From positions 1-52,837 of the forward strand of contig JAVXEO010000006.1 in NCBI GenBank assembly GCA_036658435.1: a DNA stretch of 52,837 bases, given 5' to 3'. The notes below the pieces were generated by a model. That model worked only from the letters and a program-made list of their open reading frames with translations. It did not search any database and was not told the DNA's origin. Shown here in pieces: positions 44,826 to 52,837 of this stretch (position 1 is the first letter of the stretch; the number at the start of each line of letters is the position of its first letter). Origin of the DNA: DIGJ01 sp036658435. Lineage in GTDB: Bacteria; Bacillota; Clostridia; Lachnospirales; Lachnospiraceae. The position numbers and the translations under genes were made by a program.

Positions 44826-46400
44826 TTATTCTATATTTTTACTATCTCGAAATTTCTGTGGGCTAATTCCCTTATACTTGGTAAACACACTGGTAAAATA
44901 AGCGGGGTCTTCAATTCCCACCATCTGCCCCACCTCTGAAATACGAAAGTTCTTATTTTTCAAAAAATTGCACGCCATCTTAATTCGATAACCATTTAAC
45001 GCCGTAATAAGATTACTTCCTGTTTCTTTTTTATATAGTCTGCTTAGATAACTGCTGTTTACATGCAATTGTCCCGCAATATCATCCAGTTTTAACAGGT
45101 CCCGGTATTTTTCTTCTATAATCTGGTTTGTCATTCTTACCAGATAGTTGGTATCTTCATAAAAAGAAAGGGAGCTTCCACTGATTTTTTCAAGCATAGA
45201 ATTTAGACTTTCCTCCATGCCATTTAAGGATTTTGAAAGCATAATCCGCCTATAAATTTCATGTTCTATTTCAAACACAAGATCCATATTAATATCACTG
45301 TCTGTCAGTTCCCGAAAGAAAGAAAACAAAACCTGGAGGATCTCTACCTTTGTTTTGTCCAGATCCTGCAAATACTGCTGATACTCAAATAAAGTTTTTG
45401 AAAGGTAGGATTCTATACTTTCTTGGTTTTCTCCCTTTAAATGCTTTAACAGACAGCCAACGACCTCCCCTGAACTGGGTAATGTGGAGGGTTCTCCTTG
45501 TTTTTCCATTTTTTTTACTAAGGAAAGTGTATTTTTTTCTTTCTCACATCCCAACCGATTTATAGTTTCCTGGTAGGCATTCAGAAAGTTATCCGCCGAT
45601 GTCTGTTGGGCGCTTACTGCAATATTAAGATAAAATGGCATAAAGTTTTTTACAGTGGAGAGAATTTCATTACACACAAGAAGCAGGGACTGGAGGTTTT
45701 CTGTTTCCCGCCCCTCTTGAAAGTTAATGAGAATCATAAAAAAATTGTCTTTCAGTTCCACAAAAAAATACTGAAATTTCTGAAATGCCAATCCAAAAAA
45801 GTTTTTAAAAGACAGAAGATATTGCTGTTTTTCTTCCCTATTCTCTTCCTGTTGTTTCGGAAAGGTAACCTCTAATATGGTTATGTAATAGTTTTCCATA
45901 GGAAGATGAAAATAGGAAAACCAATGTGCAATCTGACTTTTTTCATAAATAGATTGTTCAATAATGTCGGTAAAAATCAGGCGCTTAAAGGATTCATCCT
46001 CTGGTGGTAATGGCTTTTTTCTATTTTCAAAGATAACATCCACCGTTTCCTTAATGGCAATTGGCAGTTCACTGTAAAAATTTGTTTTTACAATATAGTA
46101 TCGGATTCCTAAACCAATCGCTTTTTGCGCCCATGGAAAGGAGGCAAAGGCTGTTAAAAGAATCATCTGTACCTGGGGATATGTTTTCTTCGTGTATTCG
46201 CAAAGCTGTAACCCATCTACTTCCGGCATTTTTATATCCGTAATCAAAATATCTACGGTATGTTTCTGCATAAATTCCATCGCCTGTCTTCCATTGGCGC
46301 AATCCCCGATCAGTTCACAACCCAGTTCTTTCCAGTGTATCAGCGTGGTAATTCCTTTTCTTAAAATAGTTTCATCTTCAACAATTAATACTTGAATCAA
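44826..46400 (-). CDS. YesN-type response regulator (receiver + AraC HTH)
   Basis: About 524 residues. A receiver domain (LIVEDETILRKG; phospho-Asp in ILITDIKMPEVDGL; Lys in IVKTNFY) is followed by a ~270-residue middle region and a C-terminal AraC-type DNA-binding domain (LDDIAGQLHVNSSYLSRLYKKETG; ISEVGQMVGIEDPAYFTSVFTKYKG in part). The open frame begins at a GTG (46418), but TTG 46400 with AGGAGG 9 nt upstream gives MIQVLIVEDE and is preferred. It overlaps the kinase gene. By position it probably activates the transport operon just downstream. Confidence 0.93.
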   Translation of the reverse strand: MIQVLIVEDETILRKGITTLIHWKELGCELIGDCANGRQAMEFMQKHTVDILITDIKMPEVDGLQLCEYTKKTYPQVQMILLTAFASFPWAQKAIGLGIRYYIVKTNFYSELPIAIKETVDVIFENRKKPLPPEDESFKRLIFTDIIEQSIYEKSQIAHWFSYFHLPMENYYITILEVTFPKQQEENREEKQQYLLSFKNFFGLAFQKFQYFFVELKDNFFMILINFQEGRETENLQSLLLVCNEILSTVKNFMPFYLNIAVSAQQTSADNFLNAYQETINRLGCEKEKNTLSLVKKMEKQGEPSTLPSSGEVVGCLLKHLKGENQESIESYLSKTLFEYQQYLQDLDKTKVEILQVLFSFFRELTDSDINMDLVFEIEHEIYRRIMLSKSLNGMEESLNSMLEKISGSSLSFYEDTNYLVRMTNQIIEEKYRDLLKLDDIAGQLHVNSSYLSRLYKKETGSNLITALNGYRIKMACNFLKNKNFRISEVGQMVGIEDPAYFTSVFTKYKGISPQKFRDSKNIE

Positions 46401-48168
46401 TTTTTTCAGCCTCCTCACCGGTAACCGGACTTTTGCATATGGGAATCGTTATGTATACCGTTGTTCCTACATTGATCTGGCTGGAATAGCGAAGTCCATA
46501 GTCTGCTCCAAAAATACCATCTATTCTTTGTTTGATATTGTTAATACTAATATGGTGCCCTTTCTCATTATTTGTTTTCTGGATTTCCTCTGGGTTAAAA
46601 CCTTTTCCATCATCCATTACCGTAATAAGAAGTTGTTCCCCTTCTTCTTCCACCAAAACCGTTACGTTTACATTCTTTATTCCCTCTTCTACCCCGTGAA
46701 CCACTGCATTTTCTACCAAAGGCTCTATAATCAATCTGGGAATATAGTAGTCTGTAATTTTTTTAGATACCTGTATGGAATAGGATAGCTTATCCTGAAA
46801 TCGAAGCTGCTGCAGATATAAGTAGCATTCCACATATTGAAGTTCTTTTGCGATTTTAATGTAGGAGTCTCCCTTGGTTGTAATATACAGACTGGCATCC
46901 AATAGTTCCCCCAGAGAAGTAATCATTTTATAGACTTCCATATCCTGGTTTAGCAGCGCCGTTGTACTAATTACCGTCATGGTATTCATTAAAAAGTGAG
47001 GATTCATCTGTGCATGCAGCATTTTAAGTTCTGTTTCCTTAACTAAAAGTCTCTCTTTATATACGGTATTAATGAGTTTTTCAATTTGTTGTGACATTTG
47101 GTTAAAGGAAGTACTAATACGGTTCAAATCCTTTTCCTTATATTTTGGCATTCTTACCTTGTAGTTTCCATAGCTCACTTCATGAAAGCAATGACTCATT
47201 TCAACCACAAATTTAGTAAGAACAGAAGAAAAAAGTATGGATAATGTAATAAATACCGCCAGAATCACTGCAAAAATTTTCATATATACAAAAACAGCTT
47301 TTTTAATTGGTCCTACTAAAGTATCCTCTGATAAAGATACCACCATATTAAAATCATATTTATCTAAATTTTTATAAACAATGAGCCGCTTTTCATGATC
47401 AATTATGGTTTCAAAACTGTCATTTAAATTTTGATTATTTTCCTTTTTTCCCTTTGGTATCGTAAGCCTTTTTTCTTTTTGGAACTCTTCATTGCTAAAA
47501 TAAATTCTTCCCCTTCCATCAATTATATTCCCTTTTACATATTCTGGAAGTTCTTTTAGTTCCGTAGAAAAGTTATTTGGATTAATTGCCACAATAAAAG
47601 ATAAGTATTCATCCATTGCATTGTTTCGAAATTTTTTTACTAAATACATGGTTCCTTTCTGGGACGCCGGAGGTACACAGATTGTCTTTTCTTCTTTATC
47701 TTTACAGCGGTCATAGATTCTCTGTACTTGCTTCACTTCCTTTTTACTTTTTACAAAATATCGGGACTGTAACAATACCACCTGATCTTTCGGCACTAAA
47801 TAAATGGAATCAATCAACTTTAACTGCCAGGTTGGGCTAAATAATAAGCTGTCTGTAATCTCCTGTTTAATGGAGTTAATCATGTAATAATCCTCTGCGT
47901 CAATTACAATATCCTTTTTTTTCCATTTTTGAATGGATTCGGTATTAGAAAAAGAAAATAGGGTATTGTTTACAAATTCAAAATTATTGGTTATTTCTTT
48001 ACTTACATTAAAAATGGAATTTTCCAGTTCCTGATAAGCACTTTCTTTTCTTATACTATAAAAAACATAATAAAATAGCAAGGCCAAAACAGTGCCGGCA
48101 ACGAAAAGTAAGGTTATATTTAATCGTATTATTTTGTTTCGAATGGTTAATGACGAATCTCGCTTCAT
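46378..48168 (-). CDS. YesM-type sensor histidine kinase
   Basis: A 596-residue membrane kinase. An N-terminal membrane segment (LNITLLFVAGTVLALLFYYVF) leads to an extracellular sensor of ~250 residues, a second membrane segment (FAVILAVFITLSILFSSVL), HAMP, the His_kinase block LKMLHAQMNPHFLMNTMTVIS and an ATPase domain (PLVENAVVHG; VMDDGKGFNPEEI). It is the partner of the YesN-type regulator that overlaps its 3' end. The ligand is probably a sugar imported by the neighbouring ABC system or a precursor of it (inference). Confidence 0.93.
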   Translation of the reverse strand: MKRDSSLTIRNKIIRLNITLLFVAGTVLALLFYYVFYSIRKESAYQELENSIFNVSKEITNNFEFVNNTLFSFSNTESIQKWKKKDIVIDAEDYYMINSIKQEITDSLLFSPTWQLKLIDSIYLVPKDQVVLLQSRYFVKSKKEVKQVQRIYDRCKDKEEKTICVPPASQKGTMYLVKKFRNNAMDEYLSFIVAINPNNFSTELKELPEYVKGNIIDGRGRIYFSNEEFQKEKRLTIPKGKKENNQNLNDSFETIIDHEKRLIVYKNLDKYDFNMVVSLSEDTLVGPIKKAVFVYMKIFAVILAVFITLSILFSSVLTKFVVEMSHCFHEVSYGNYKVRMPKYKEKDLNRISTSFNQMSQQIEKLINTVYKERLLVKETELKMLHAQMNPHFLMNTMTVISTTALLNQDMEVYKMITSLGELLDASLYITTKGDSYIKIAKELQYVECYLYLQQLRFQDKLSYSIQVSKKITDYYIPRLIIEPLVENAVVHGVEEGIKNVNVTVLVEEEGEQLLITVMDDGKGFNPEEIQKTNNEKGHHISINNIKQRIDGIFGADYGLRYSSQINVGTTVYITIPICKSPVTGEEAEKIDSSINC

Positions 48169-48277
48169 TGCTTTTTCACCTCATATTTATTATATCTAAC
48201 AATTTTCTAAAATGAAAGCAATCTTTGCAACTGGTAAAGATTACTAAAATAAGGTAAAAATAATAGTACTATTTTTT

Positions 48278-48312
48278 AAAAGCAGATATCTAAAATCTAG
48301 ATATCTGCTTTT
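48278..48312 (-). terminator. terminator overlapping the stop of the GGDEF-EAL gene
   Basis: A perfect 15-bp stem AAAAGCAGATATCTA/TAGATATCTGCTTTT with a 5-nt loop, then T6 on the minus strand. The stop codon (48297-48299) lies in the loop and stem, so the last residues of the protein are coded by the 5' arm. Confidence 0.88.
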
Positions 48313-51221
48313 ATATCTGCTATTGTAATCAACTCAAAGCTTGGTTTTGCTAAATAATAGCCCTGAATATAATCCGTTCCCAGCTTCACTACCTCATCCA
48401 ATTCCTCTTTGGTTTCGATTCCTTCCGCAATTACTTTAATTTTATTTTCGTGGCAGTACTCAATAATACTTAGAACCAGCTTTTGCTTTGATTGGGATAA
48501 ATGAATGTCCCGTACCATGCTTATATCCAGCTTTACAAAATGGAACTCTCGGGTTACCAGTATATCCGTATTGCTGTATCCTGCTCCAAAGTCATCCAGG
48601 GCGTTTAAGATATTCCATTTATTACGCCATTGACGTTTTATATTTTCACATTCCCTGTTTATCTGGGATTCTTCTGTTGTTTCCATGACTACCCGGCTTA
48701 GCTTATCCCCATACAAGTCTTCCAACTCTATAAATTCCTCTGTTGTTAAACACTGATTGGGAAGGGAGTTTATAAATAATTTTACATCCCTTGGAATGTC
48801 TTTTTTACCAAAAAAAGTTTTCATAGCAAGAAACCATGTCATACTTTCAATTTGCTTTAGCTTTGACTCTTTGGTTGCTAACCGCAATAGTTCATAGGGT
48901 CCATTCAGCAAATCTGAGATTGGCCTTATTAAGGCTTCATAAGCTATTATCTTTTTCTCTCTCACATCTACGATTGGCTGAAATGCATATTGTACACTCT
49001 CTTCCTGCAAGATTCGATTTAGCTCTCCTACTCCCTGAACCAGAATATAATCCTTAAGATAGGAATCCCTTGAGAATCTTTTAATTCCACCCTTTTCACT
49101 GTTTTTTATTTCATACATTGCAAAATCTGCATGCTTCACTAACTCGTCATAAGTAATGGCATCTTTTCCATATAATGCCATTCCCGCGGATACACTTACT
49201 GAAATACTATTTCCATCCGGTAAAAGCAAACGTCTCTTAAGAAATTGTTTATGGATACTTTCCAAAACCCCATAATTTTCTTCTGCCTGCTGCTTATAGG
49301 AAAATGCCATAAACTCATCTCCCGACATTCTGGCAACCATCAAATGCTCTGTCTTATTTTCTAAAAGCGTATCTGCAAGGAGACAAATGTATTTATCACC
49401 CATATCATGGCCATAGGTGTCATTGATAAACTTCAGATTATCCAAATCCCAAATAGAAATTACACCATTCGGACATTCTTCTTTTTCTAATAAACCCGCT
49501 ACTTCTCTTGCAAAGGCCCTGCGATTATATAGTTTGGTGAGCACATCAAAGTCTCTGTCGTATTTTATTTTTTCTTTTTCCCTTATTTCAATACTCACAT
49601 CCACAAAAAGACAGAGTTTTCTTTCCGGGGTACCCATCTGCTTTATTCGTATGTAGCGTTTGGTTCCATCCTGCATCTTATAAGGATATACATCCTCTTC
49701 TATAGGTTCCATTCCTATTCTTTGATTAAATTCTTCGATTGCCTTTTCAAATTCCTCTCGGTGAACGTAATTTTTATTCCAGGAAGGCATAGGAATTCCT
49801 ATAATATCTTCCACTTTCTTCGTACAGAATATATCCGAATTCTTTAGCTCATATTCAAATACACCCAGAGAAATATTGGACATTTCAATAATATCTGCAA
49901 CCTTCGAACCTGCCTTAAACGCATTTACACTTAAACGCTCTATTTCCTTTGCCAATTCATCTATTTCATGAATATACGTCTTAGGAAGATTAAAATGGCT
50001 CAGTGACGTTGTATGCAGTCCTTTTATTAAGCGTCTAATAGGCCGTACTAAATCAGAAGTTATAAACACAGCTCCCACTATACTAATAAACAAGGCTGCA
50101 GCCAGGGCAATTGCCAACGCATAAAAAAGTTTTTTTACCGATTGATACACTACCGATTCTCTTCCCATACCCACAATGGTCCACTGTTCCCCTTCAAAAG
50201 GAGTATTGGAATTATAGAGTTTTATCGTCTCTACCTCTGCTACGGTGCTCTCTTTTTGGCCTTCCCACTTTGCTTTTACCAGCTTATTGGCATCTAATAT
50301 TGGTGTTTTTAGATGAATCCTTCGGGAGTCTATTTTTGTCTTGTAATAATTCCCCCCTATTAAGATAGGTTCAAATTCTTCCCCATTTCGGGTAATGGAC
50401 AAGCACATGCTTCCATTGGGGTCCATGGCGATTTCATTGTCTTTAAGAAAGCTTTCAAAATAGTCCTTACTTATTCCTATTCCAATGACTCCATAAGAAT
50501 GATGGTTTGAATCCAAAAGGGGAACGGTATAGGTAATAATTTCCATATCGTTTTTACGAATACGAAAAGGATGGCTCCAGTACCCTAAGTCCATTTGGTT
50601 TACTTCCGGGTAGATATTTCCCGCATCAAATGGCTTTTGATAAAAAGAGTTTTCTGTATTCATTTTAAGTCTTGCACTCCATAAGGTATCCATTGTAAAA
50701 TTGTGTGCCAATACATCCTTGCTATTTCCTGTTTCCACTAAAATATCGTAGTTATTTGCCGGATTGTTCTGTGGGTTTAAGTCTCTCAAATAAAGCATGT
50801 CATATTCCCCATCTGCTATTCCGTCATCAAGAATGATAAAACTGCCATTTGCACCGGTTTGCCGAAGATTTTTTAATATATCCTCCGGCATCTGCCTCAA
50901 AAGATTTTTTCTGTTAACTGCATCTTCCATTATTTTTTTCCCGGGAAGCTGGTATTTTTCCTCTAACCCGGATACTCGTTCTGTCACCGTATCTGCCAGA
51001 TTTTTAATATTTGACCAGGCTATCATTTGTTCTTCTATATCATCTGCCTGTACCTTAACTGCATTTTCAAAAATGGATTCTGCGCTCTGTTCAAGTTGTC
51101 TTTTTGTACCTGCCATCTGAATAACCGTAGTAACCACTAATGTTTGTAAAATAATAACCGCCATGATTGCAAAAAGCAATCTAGTCCTTAGCGTTTTTTC
51201 TTTTTTTCTTTTCTGCTTCAC
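48297..51221 (-). CDS. membrane dCACHE-HAMP-PAS-GGDEF-EAL c-di-GMP enzyme
   Basis: A 974-residue protein. Membrane segment (~15-35), extracellular dCACHE sensor (~40-350; DLGYWSHPFRIRKNDMEIITY and GVIGIGISKDYFESFL), second membrane segment (~360-382), HAMP and PAS-like region. A GGDEF domain has the altered motif ARMSGDEFMAF (SGDEF). A full EAL domain follows: AYEALIRPI, DDFGAGYSN, VKLDISMVRD, AEGIETKEEL and QGYYLAKP. The EAL motifs are intact, so c-di-GMP hydrolysis is likely; the altered GGDEF could be weak or regulatory. GTG 51221 has GGAGG 8 nt upstream. It follows a binding-protein gene by 15 bp and forms a two-gene unit. Confidence 0.9.
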   Translation of the reverse strand: MKQKRKKEKTLRTRLLFAIMAVIILQTLVVTTVIQMAGTKRQLEQSAESIFENAVKVQADDIEEQMIAWSNIKNLADTVTERVSGLEEKYQLPGKKIMEDAVNRKNLLRQMPEDILKNLRQTGANGSFIILDDGIADGEYDMLYLRDLNPQNNPANNYDILVETGNSKDVLAHNFTMDTLWSARLKMNTENSFYQKPFDAGNIYPEVNQMDLGYWSHPFRIRKNDMEIITYTVPLLDSNHHSYGVIGIGISKDYFESFLKDNEIAMDPNGSMCLSITRNGEEFEPILIGGNYYKTKIDSRRIHLKTPILDANKLVKAKWEGQKESTVAEVETIKLYNSNTPFEGEQWTIVGMGRESVVYQSVKKLFYALAIALAAALFISIVGAVFITSDLVRPIRRLIKGLHTTSLSHFNLPKTYIHEIDELAKEIERLSVNAFKAGSKVADIIEMSNISLGVFEYELKNSDIFCTKKVEDIIGIPMPSWNKNYVHREEFEKAIEEFNQRIGMEPIEEDVYPYKMQDGTKRYIRIKQMGTPERKLCLFVDVSIEIREKEKIKYDRDFDVLTKLYNRRAFAREVAGLLEKEECPNGVISIWDLDNLKFINDTYGHDMGDKYICLLADTLLENKTEHLMVARMSGDEFMAFSYKQQAEENYGVLESIHKQFLKRRLLLPDGNSISVSVSAGMALYGKDAITYDELVKHADFAMYEIKNSEKGGIKRFSRDSYLKDYILVQGVGELNRILQEESVQYAFQPIVDVREKKIIAYEALIRPISDLLNGPYELLRLATKESKLKQIESMTWFLAMKTFFGKKDIPRDVKLFINSLPNQCLTTEEFIELEDLYGDKLSRVVMETTEESQINRECENIKRQWRNKWNILNALDDFGAGYSNTDILVTREFHFVKLDISMVRDIHLSQSKQKLVLSIIEYCHENKIKVIAEGIETKEELDEVVKLGTDYIQGYYLAKPSFELITIADIKADI

Positions 51222-51236
51222 CCATTAGTCCTCCGC

Positions 51237-52652
51237 TTATTGACAGATGTCCTCTAATTCTTCTTTCACTGACTGAAACCATTCCATAAAATAACGATCC
51301 GTTACATATTCTTTCCAGGCATCTTCTTCTGCCATACCCGCTGCTATCTTATCTTCTACATTTTTTCTATCCTTTATTGCCACGTCTAACATGGAGGTGT
51401 TTAATACACGGCGTGCCTCATACCCTTTGTCAAATCCCTTGGTAGTAAATAGTTGTTCGGATTTTGCCTGTTCAATACTAGTAAAAATAGAGTCTCGTTT
51501 AATTCCCTCTAAGGTAATCTTCTTTTCCTTTAGGAAGGTGTCCATATATTGGGGATCGTTGGCTTCTTTTGTTACCGGCATATAGCCTGATTCCACAGAA
51601 AATTTAATATTTCGTTCTGTTTGTGTGAACCATTTCAAAAAAAGTACACTTGCATATTCTTCTTTTTCTGTGCTTTTTGTCACTGCCATATTGGCACCCT
51701 GCTGCACTGCACACTTTTCCGTTCCTTCAAAGTTTGGTAAGGGCAGTATCTGGCAGTCAATGGGGTATGGTTTTTCATCTCCCACCGTCACTTCTGTTGG
51801 AAAATAAAGCATTCCTGAGGTAGAGCCTGCAAGTGCAACTATTTCTCCTATTTTCACATCATCGGTACGATAGCGCCCTACATGTTTAAAATAGCCTTTT
51901 ACATAAGGAATGTAGAAGTTATCCCATAATTTTTTCATGATTTTCGGATCCATCTGCACCGTTGCTTTATTATCTTTTATGGTAAATATTTCTTTTCCCA
52001 ATTGTTTGCTTCCGATGATCATATAGTTTGCAAATGCGTCACGACCAAAGAAACTTTTTCCGCCACTCCATTTATAATACTGCTCCGCTATTCTGGTGAG
52101 TCCTTCCCAAGTCTTTAGTTCCTCTGTGGATACCTTCTCCGCCTGAGCAAATTTATCAAAATCTGTTTTATTTAGTGCCAGTACTTCCGTACTTTTTGCA
52201 ATGGGAAATAGTTTCCATTGATTCTGGCTTCCAAAAGTTCCTTCTTCTATGTAAAAATCCATATATTGCTCTTTTTCCTCTTTTGTTACGTAGGGGTCCA
52301 AGTCTGCAAGAATATTCATTTTATCCAGTTCTACTGCAGTGTCAAGATAGCTTTGGAATATATTCGGCATTTCCTCTGCACCTACTTTTTTATTGGCTGC
52401 GGCGTCCAATGCACTTATCAACTCATCAATGGTACTCTGACTTTTTGCAGTTACAATAATTCCTTCTTCCTCGCCAACGGAACGATTAAATTCCGTAACC
52501 AGCTCTTCAAAGGCAATTGCCTGTGCTCCGTTATAATAGTGCCATACTACAATTTCCTGTGGATTTTTAGGATCCAGCCCGTAATTTTTACTGCATCCAA
52601 CCAACCCTAATAACAAAAAGCATAGAATTGCCACTTTCATTCTTTTTTTCAT
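51237..52652 (-). CDS. extracellular solute-binding lipoprotein (family 1) paired with the GGDEF-EAL protein
   Basis: A 471-residue lipoprotein: signal peptide and lipobox ILCFLLLGLVGCSKN, then IVVWHYYNGAQAIAFEELVTEF in part, the typical start of a family 1 binding fold. Later blocks are GTFGSQNQWKLFPIAKSTEVLALNK in part, WEGLTRIAEQYYKWSGGK and FFGRDAFANYMI. No permease or ATPase gene is next to it; the only partner is the c-di-GMP enzyme downstream. I infer that it is a ligand-sensing co-receptor rather than a transport component. AGGAGG is 8-9 nt before the ATG. Confidence 0.88.
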   Translation of the reverse strand: MKKRMKVAILCFLLLGLVGCSKNYGLDPKNPQEIVVWHYYNGAQAIAFEELVTEFNRSVGEEEGIIVTAKSQSTIDELISALDAAANKKVGAEEMPNIFQSYLDTAVELDKMNILADLDPYVTKEEKEQYMDFYIEEGTFGSQNQWKLFPIAKSTEVLALNKTDFDKFAQAEKVSTEELKTWEGLTRIAEQYYKWSGGKSFFGRDAFANYMIIGSKQLGKEIFTIKDNKATVQMDPKIMKKLWDNFYIPYVKGYFKHVGRYRTDDVKIGEIVALAGSTSGMLYFPTEVTVGDEKPYPIDCQILPLPNFEGTEKCAVQQGANMAVTKSTEKEEYASVLFLKWFTQTERNIKFSVESGYMPVTKEANDPQYMDTFLKEKKITLEGIKRDSIFTSIEQAKSEQLFTTKGFDKGYEARRVLNTSMLDVAIKDRKNVEDKIAAGMAEEDAWKEYVTDRYFMEWFQSVKEELEDICQ

Positions 52653-52725
52653 TGATTTTTCCTCCTGAAATTCTTTTTTATGTTGTACTTTTTGGTTTTT
52701 CTTCCGTTCTCGTGCAGTTTACTTT

Positions 52726-52754
52726 ATTATATCGGTATTCCTATAGTCAGTCAA
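52726..52754 (-). promoter_or_regulatory. promoter of the binding-lipoprotein/GGDEF-EAL operon
   Basis: Minus strand TTGACT (52749-52754), 17-nt spacer, TATAAT (52726-52731). The leader to the ATG is about 70 nt. Confidence 0.82.
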
Positions 52755-52785
52755 TCTAAAATTTCACAATAAAAAGGGGGGGGGC

Positions 52786-52837
52786 TGGACATATCTGGCA
52801 TCTGTAATGGATCTCTATGACCGCAAAATAATTGGAT
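52786..52837 (+). mobile_element. IS3/IS150-type transposase fragment at the right edge
   Basis: Reading from TGG at 52786 gives WTYLASVMDLYDRKIIG, which matches the integrase-core block (W.YLA.VMDL..RKI.GW) of IS3-family OrfB transposases. The 5' part of the gene is absent: directly upstream is a G9 tract (52776-52784) and then ordinary promoter DNA of the minus-strand operon. The 3' part continues beyond the window. It is either an insertion remnant or an assembly join. Confidence 0.65.

Overview
The window is AT-rich DNA from a strictly anaerobic, low-GC Gram-positive bacterium, most likely a gut-type Lachnospiraceae (Clostridia). The evidence is protein style and gene content: a HydE radical-SAM [FeFe]-hydrogenase maturase, lipoprotein solute-binding proteins, a Csp-like subtilase, a DUF4321 protein, strong AGGAGG ribosome sites and TTGACA/TATAAT promoters. 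A run of exactly 100 Ns (34596-34695) shows it is a scaffold, not a finished sequence. Most genes lie on the minus strand; only a sugar-phosphate transferase, a TPR-GGDEF protein, a DUF4321 protein and a transposase scrap are on plus.

Layout, left to right. 1-2273: 5' part of a metal-binding lipoprotein-type gene (ZnuA-like), a DUF368 polyprenyl-phosphate transporter and hydE. 2325-12569: a long minus-strand series that begins with a strong promoter, livK and a hairpin terminator/attenuator, then continues through livHMGF, a cytidylate-kinase-like protein, TraX family, DUF1015, an aminotransferase, hisC and a stand-alone receiver protein, ending in a terminator. 12656-14584: tRNA-Gly(CCC) followed by a Csp-like S8 protease. 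14690-16762: a dCACHE chemoreceptor. 16826-21628: a nucleoside-salvage operon (Crp-family regulator, udp, deoD, deoC, cdd, deoB). 21786-25085: a divergent ClpX paralogue and a membrane-anchored HtrA protease with a pentapeptide-repeat tail. 25244-32574: a polyprenyl sugar-phosphate transferase, then gltX-helicase, a second cytidylate-kinase-like protein and prfC. 32608-34592: a TPR-GGDEF protein and DUF4321. After the N gap, 34696-48168 is a carbohydrate-use locus: YesM/YesN-type two-component system, a sugar ABC transporter (binding protein and two permeases), a GH65 phosphorylase and a very large secreted multidomain protein cut by the gap. 48278-52754: a binding lipoprotein paired with a dCACHE-HAMP-PAS-GGDEF-EAL protein. 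The last ~60 bases carry an IS3-type transposase fragment next to a G9 tract.

How the genes fit together: the carbohydrate locus reads as sense (YesM/YesN), cut outside (secreted protein), import (ABC), phosphorolyse inside (GH65). The nucleoside operon turns (deoxy)nucleosides into bases and central metabolites. The most interesting candidate for a new system is the two-gene unit at 48297-52652, in which an ABC-type binding lipoprotein has no permease and is instead coupled to a transmembrane c-di-GMP enzyme. Also notable are the ClpX paralogue that has lost the RKH substrate loop but keeps the IGF ClpP-docking tripeptide, and the unclassified catalytic domain of the secreted protein.
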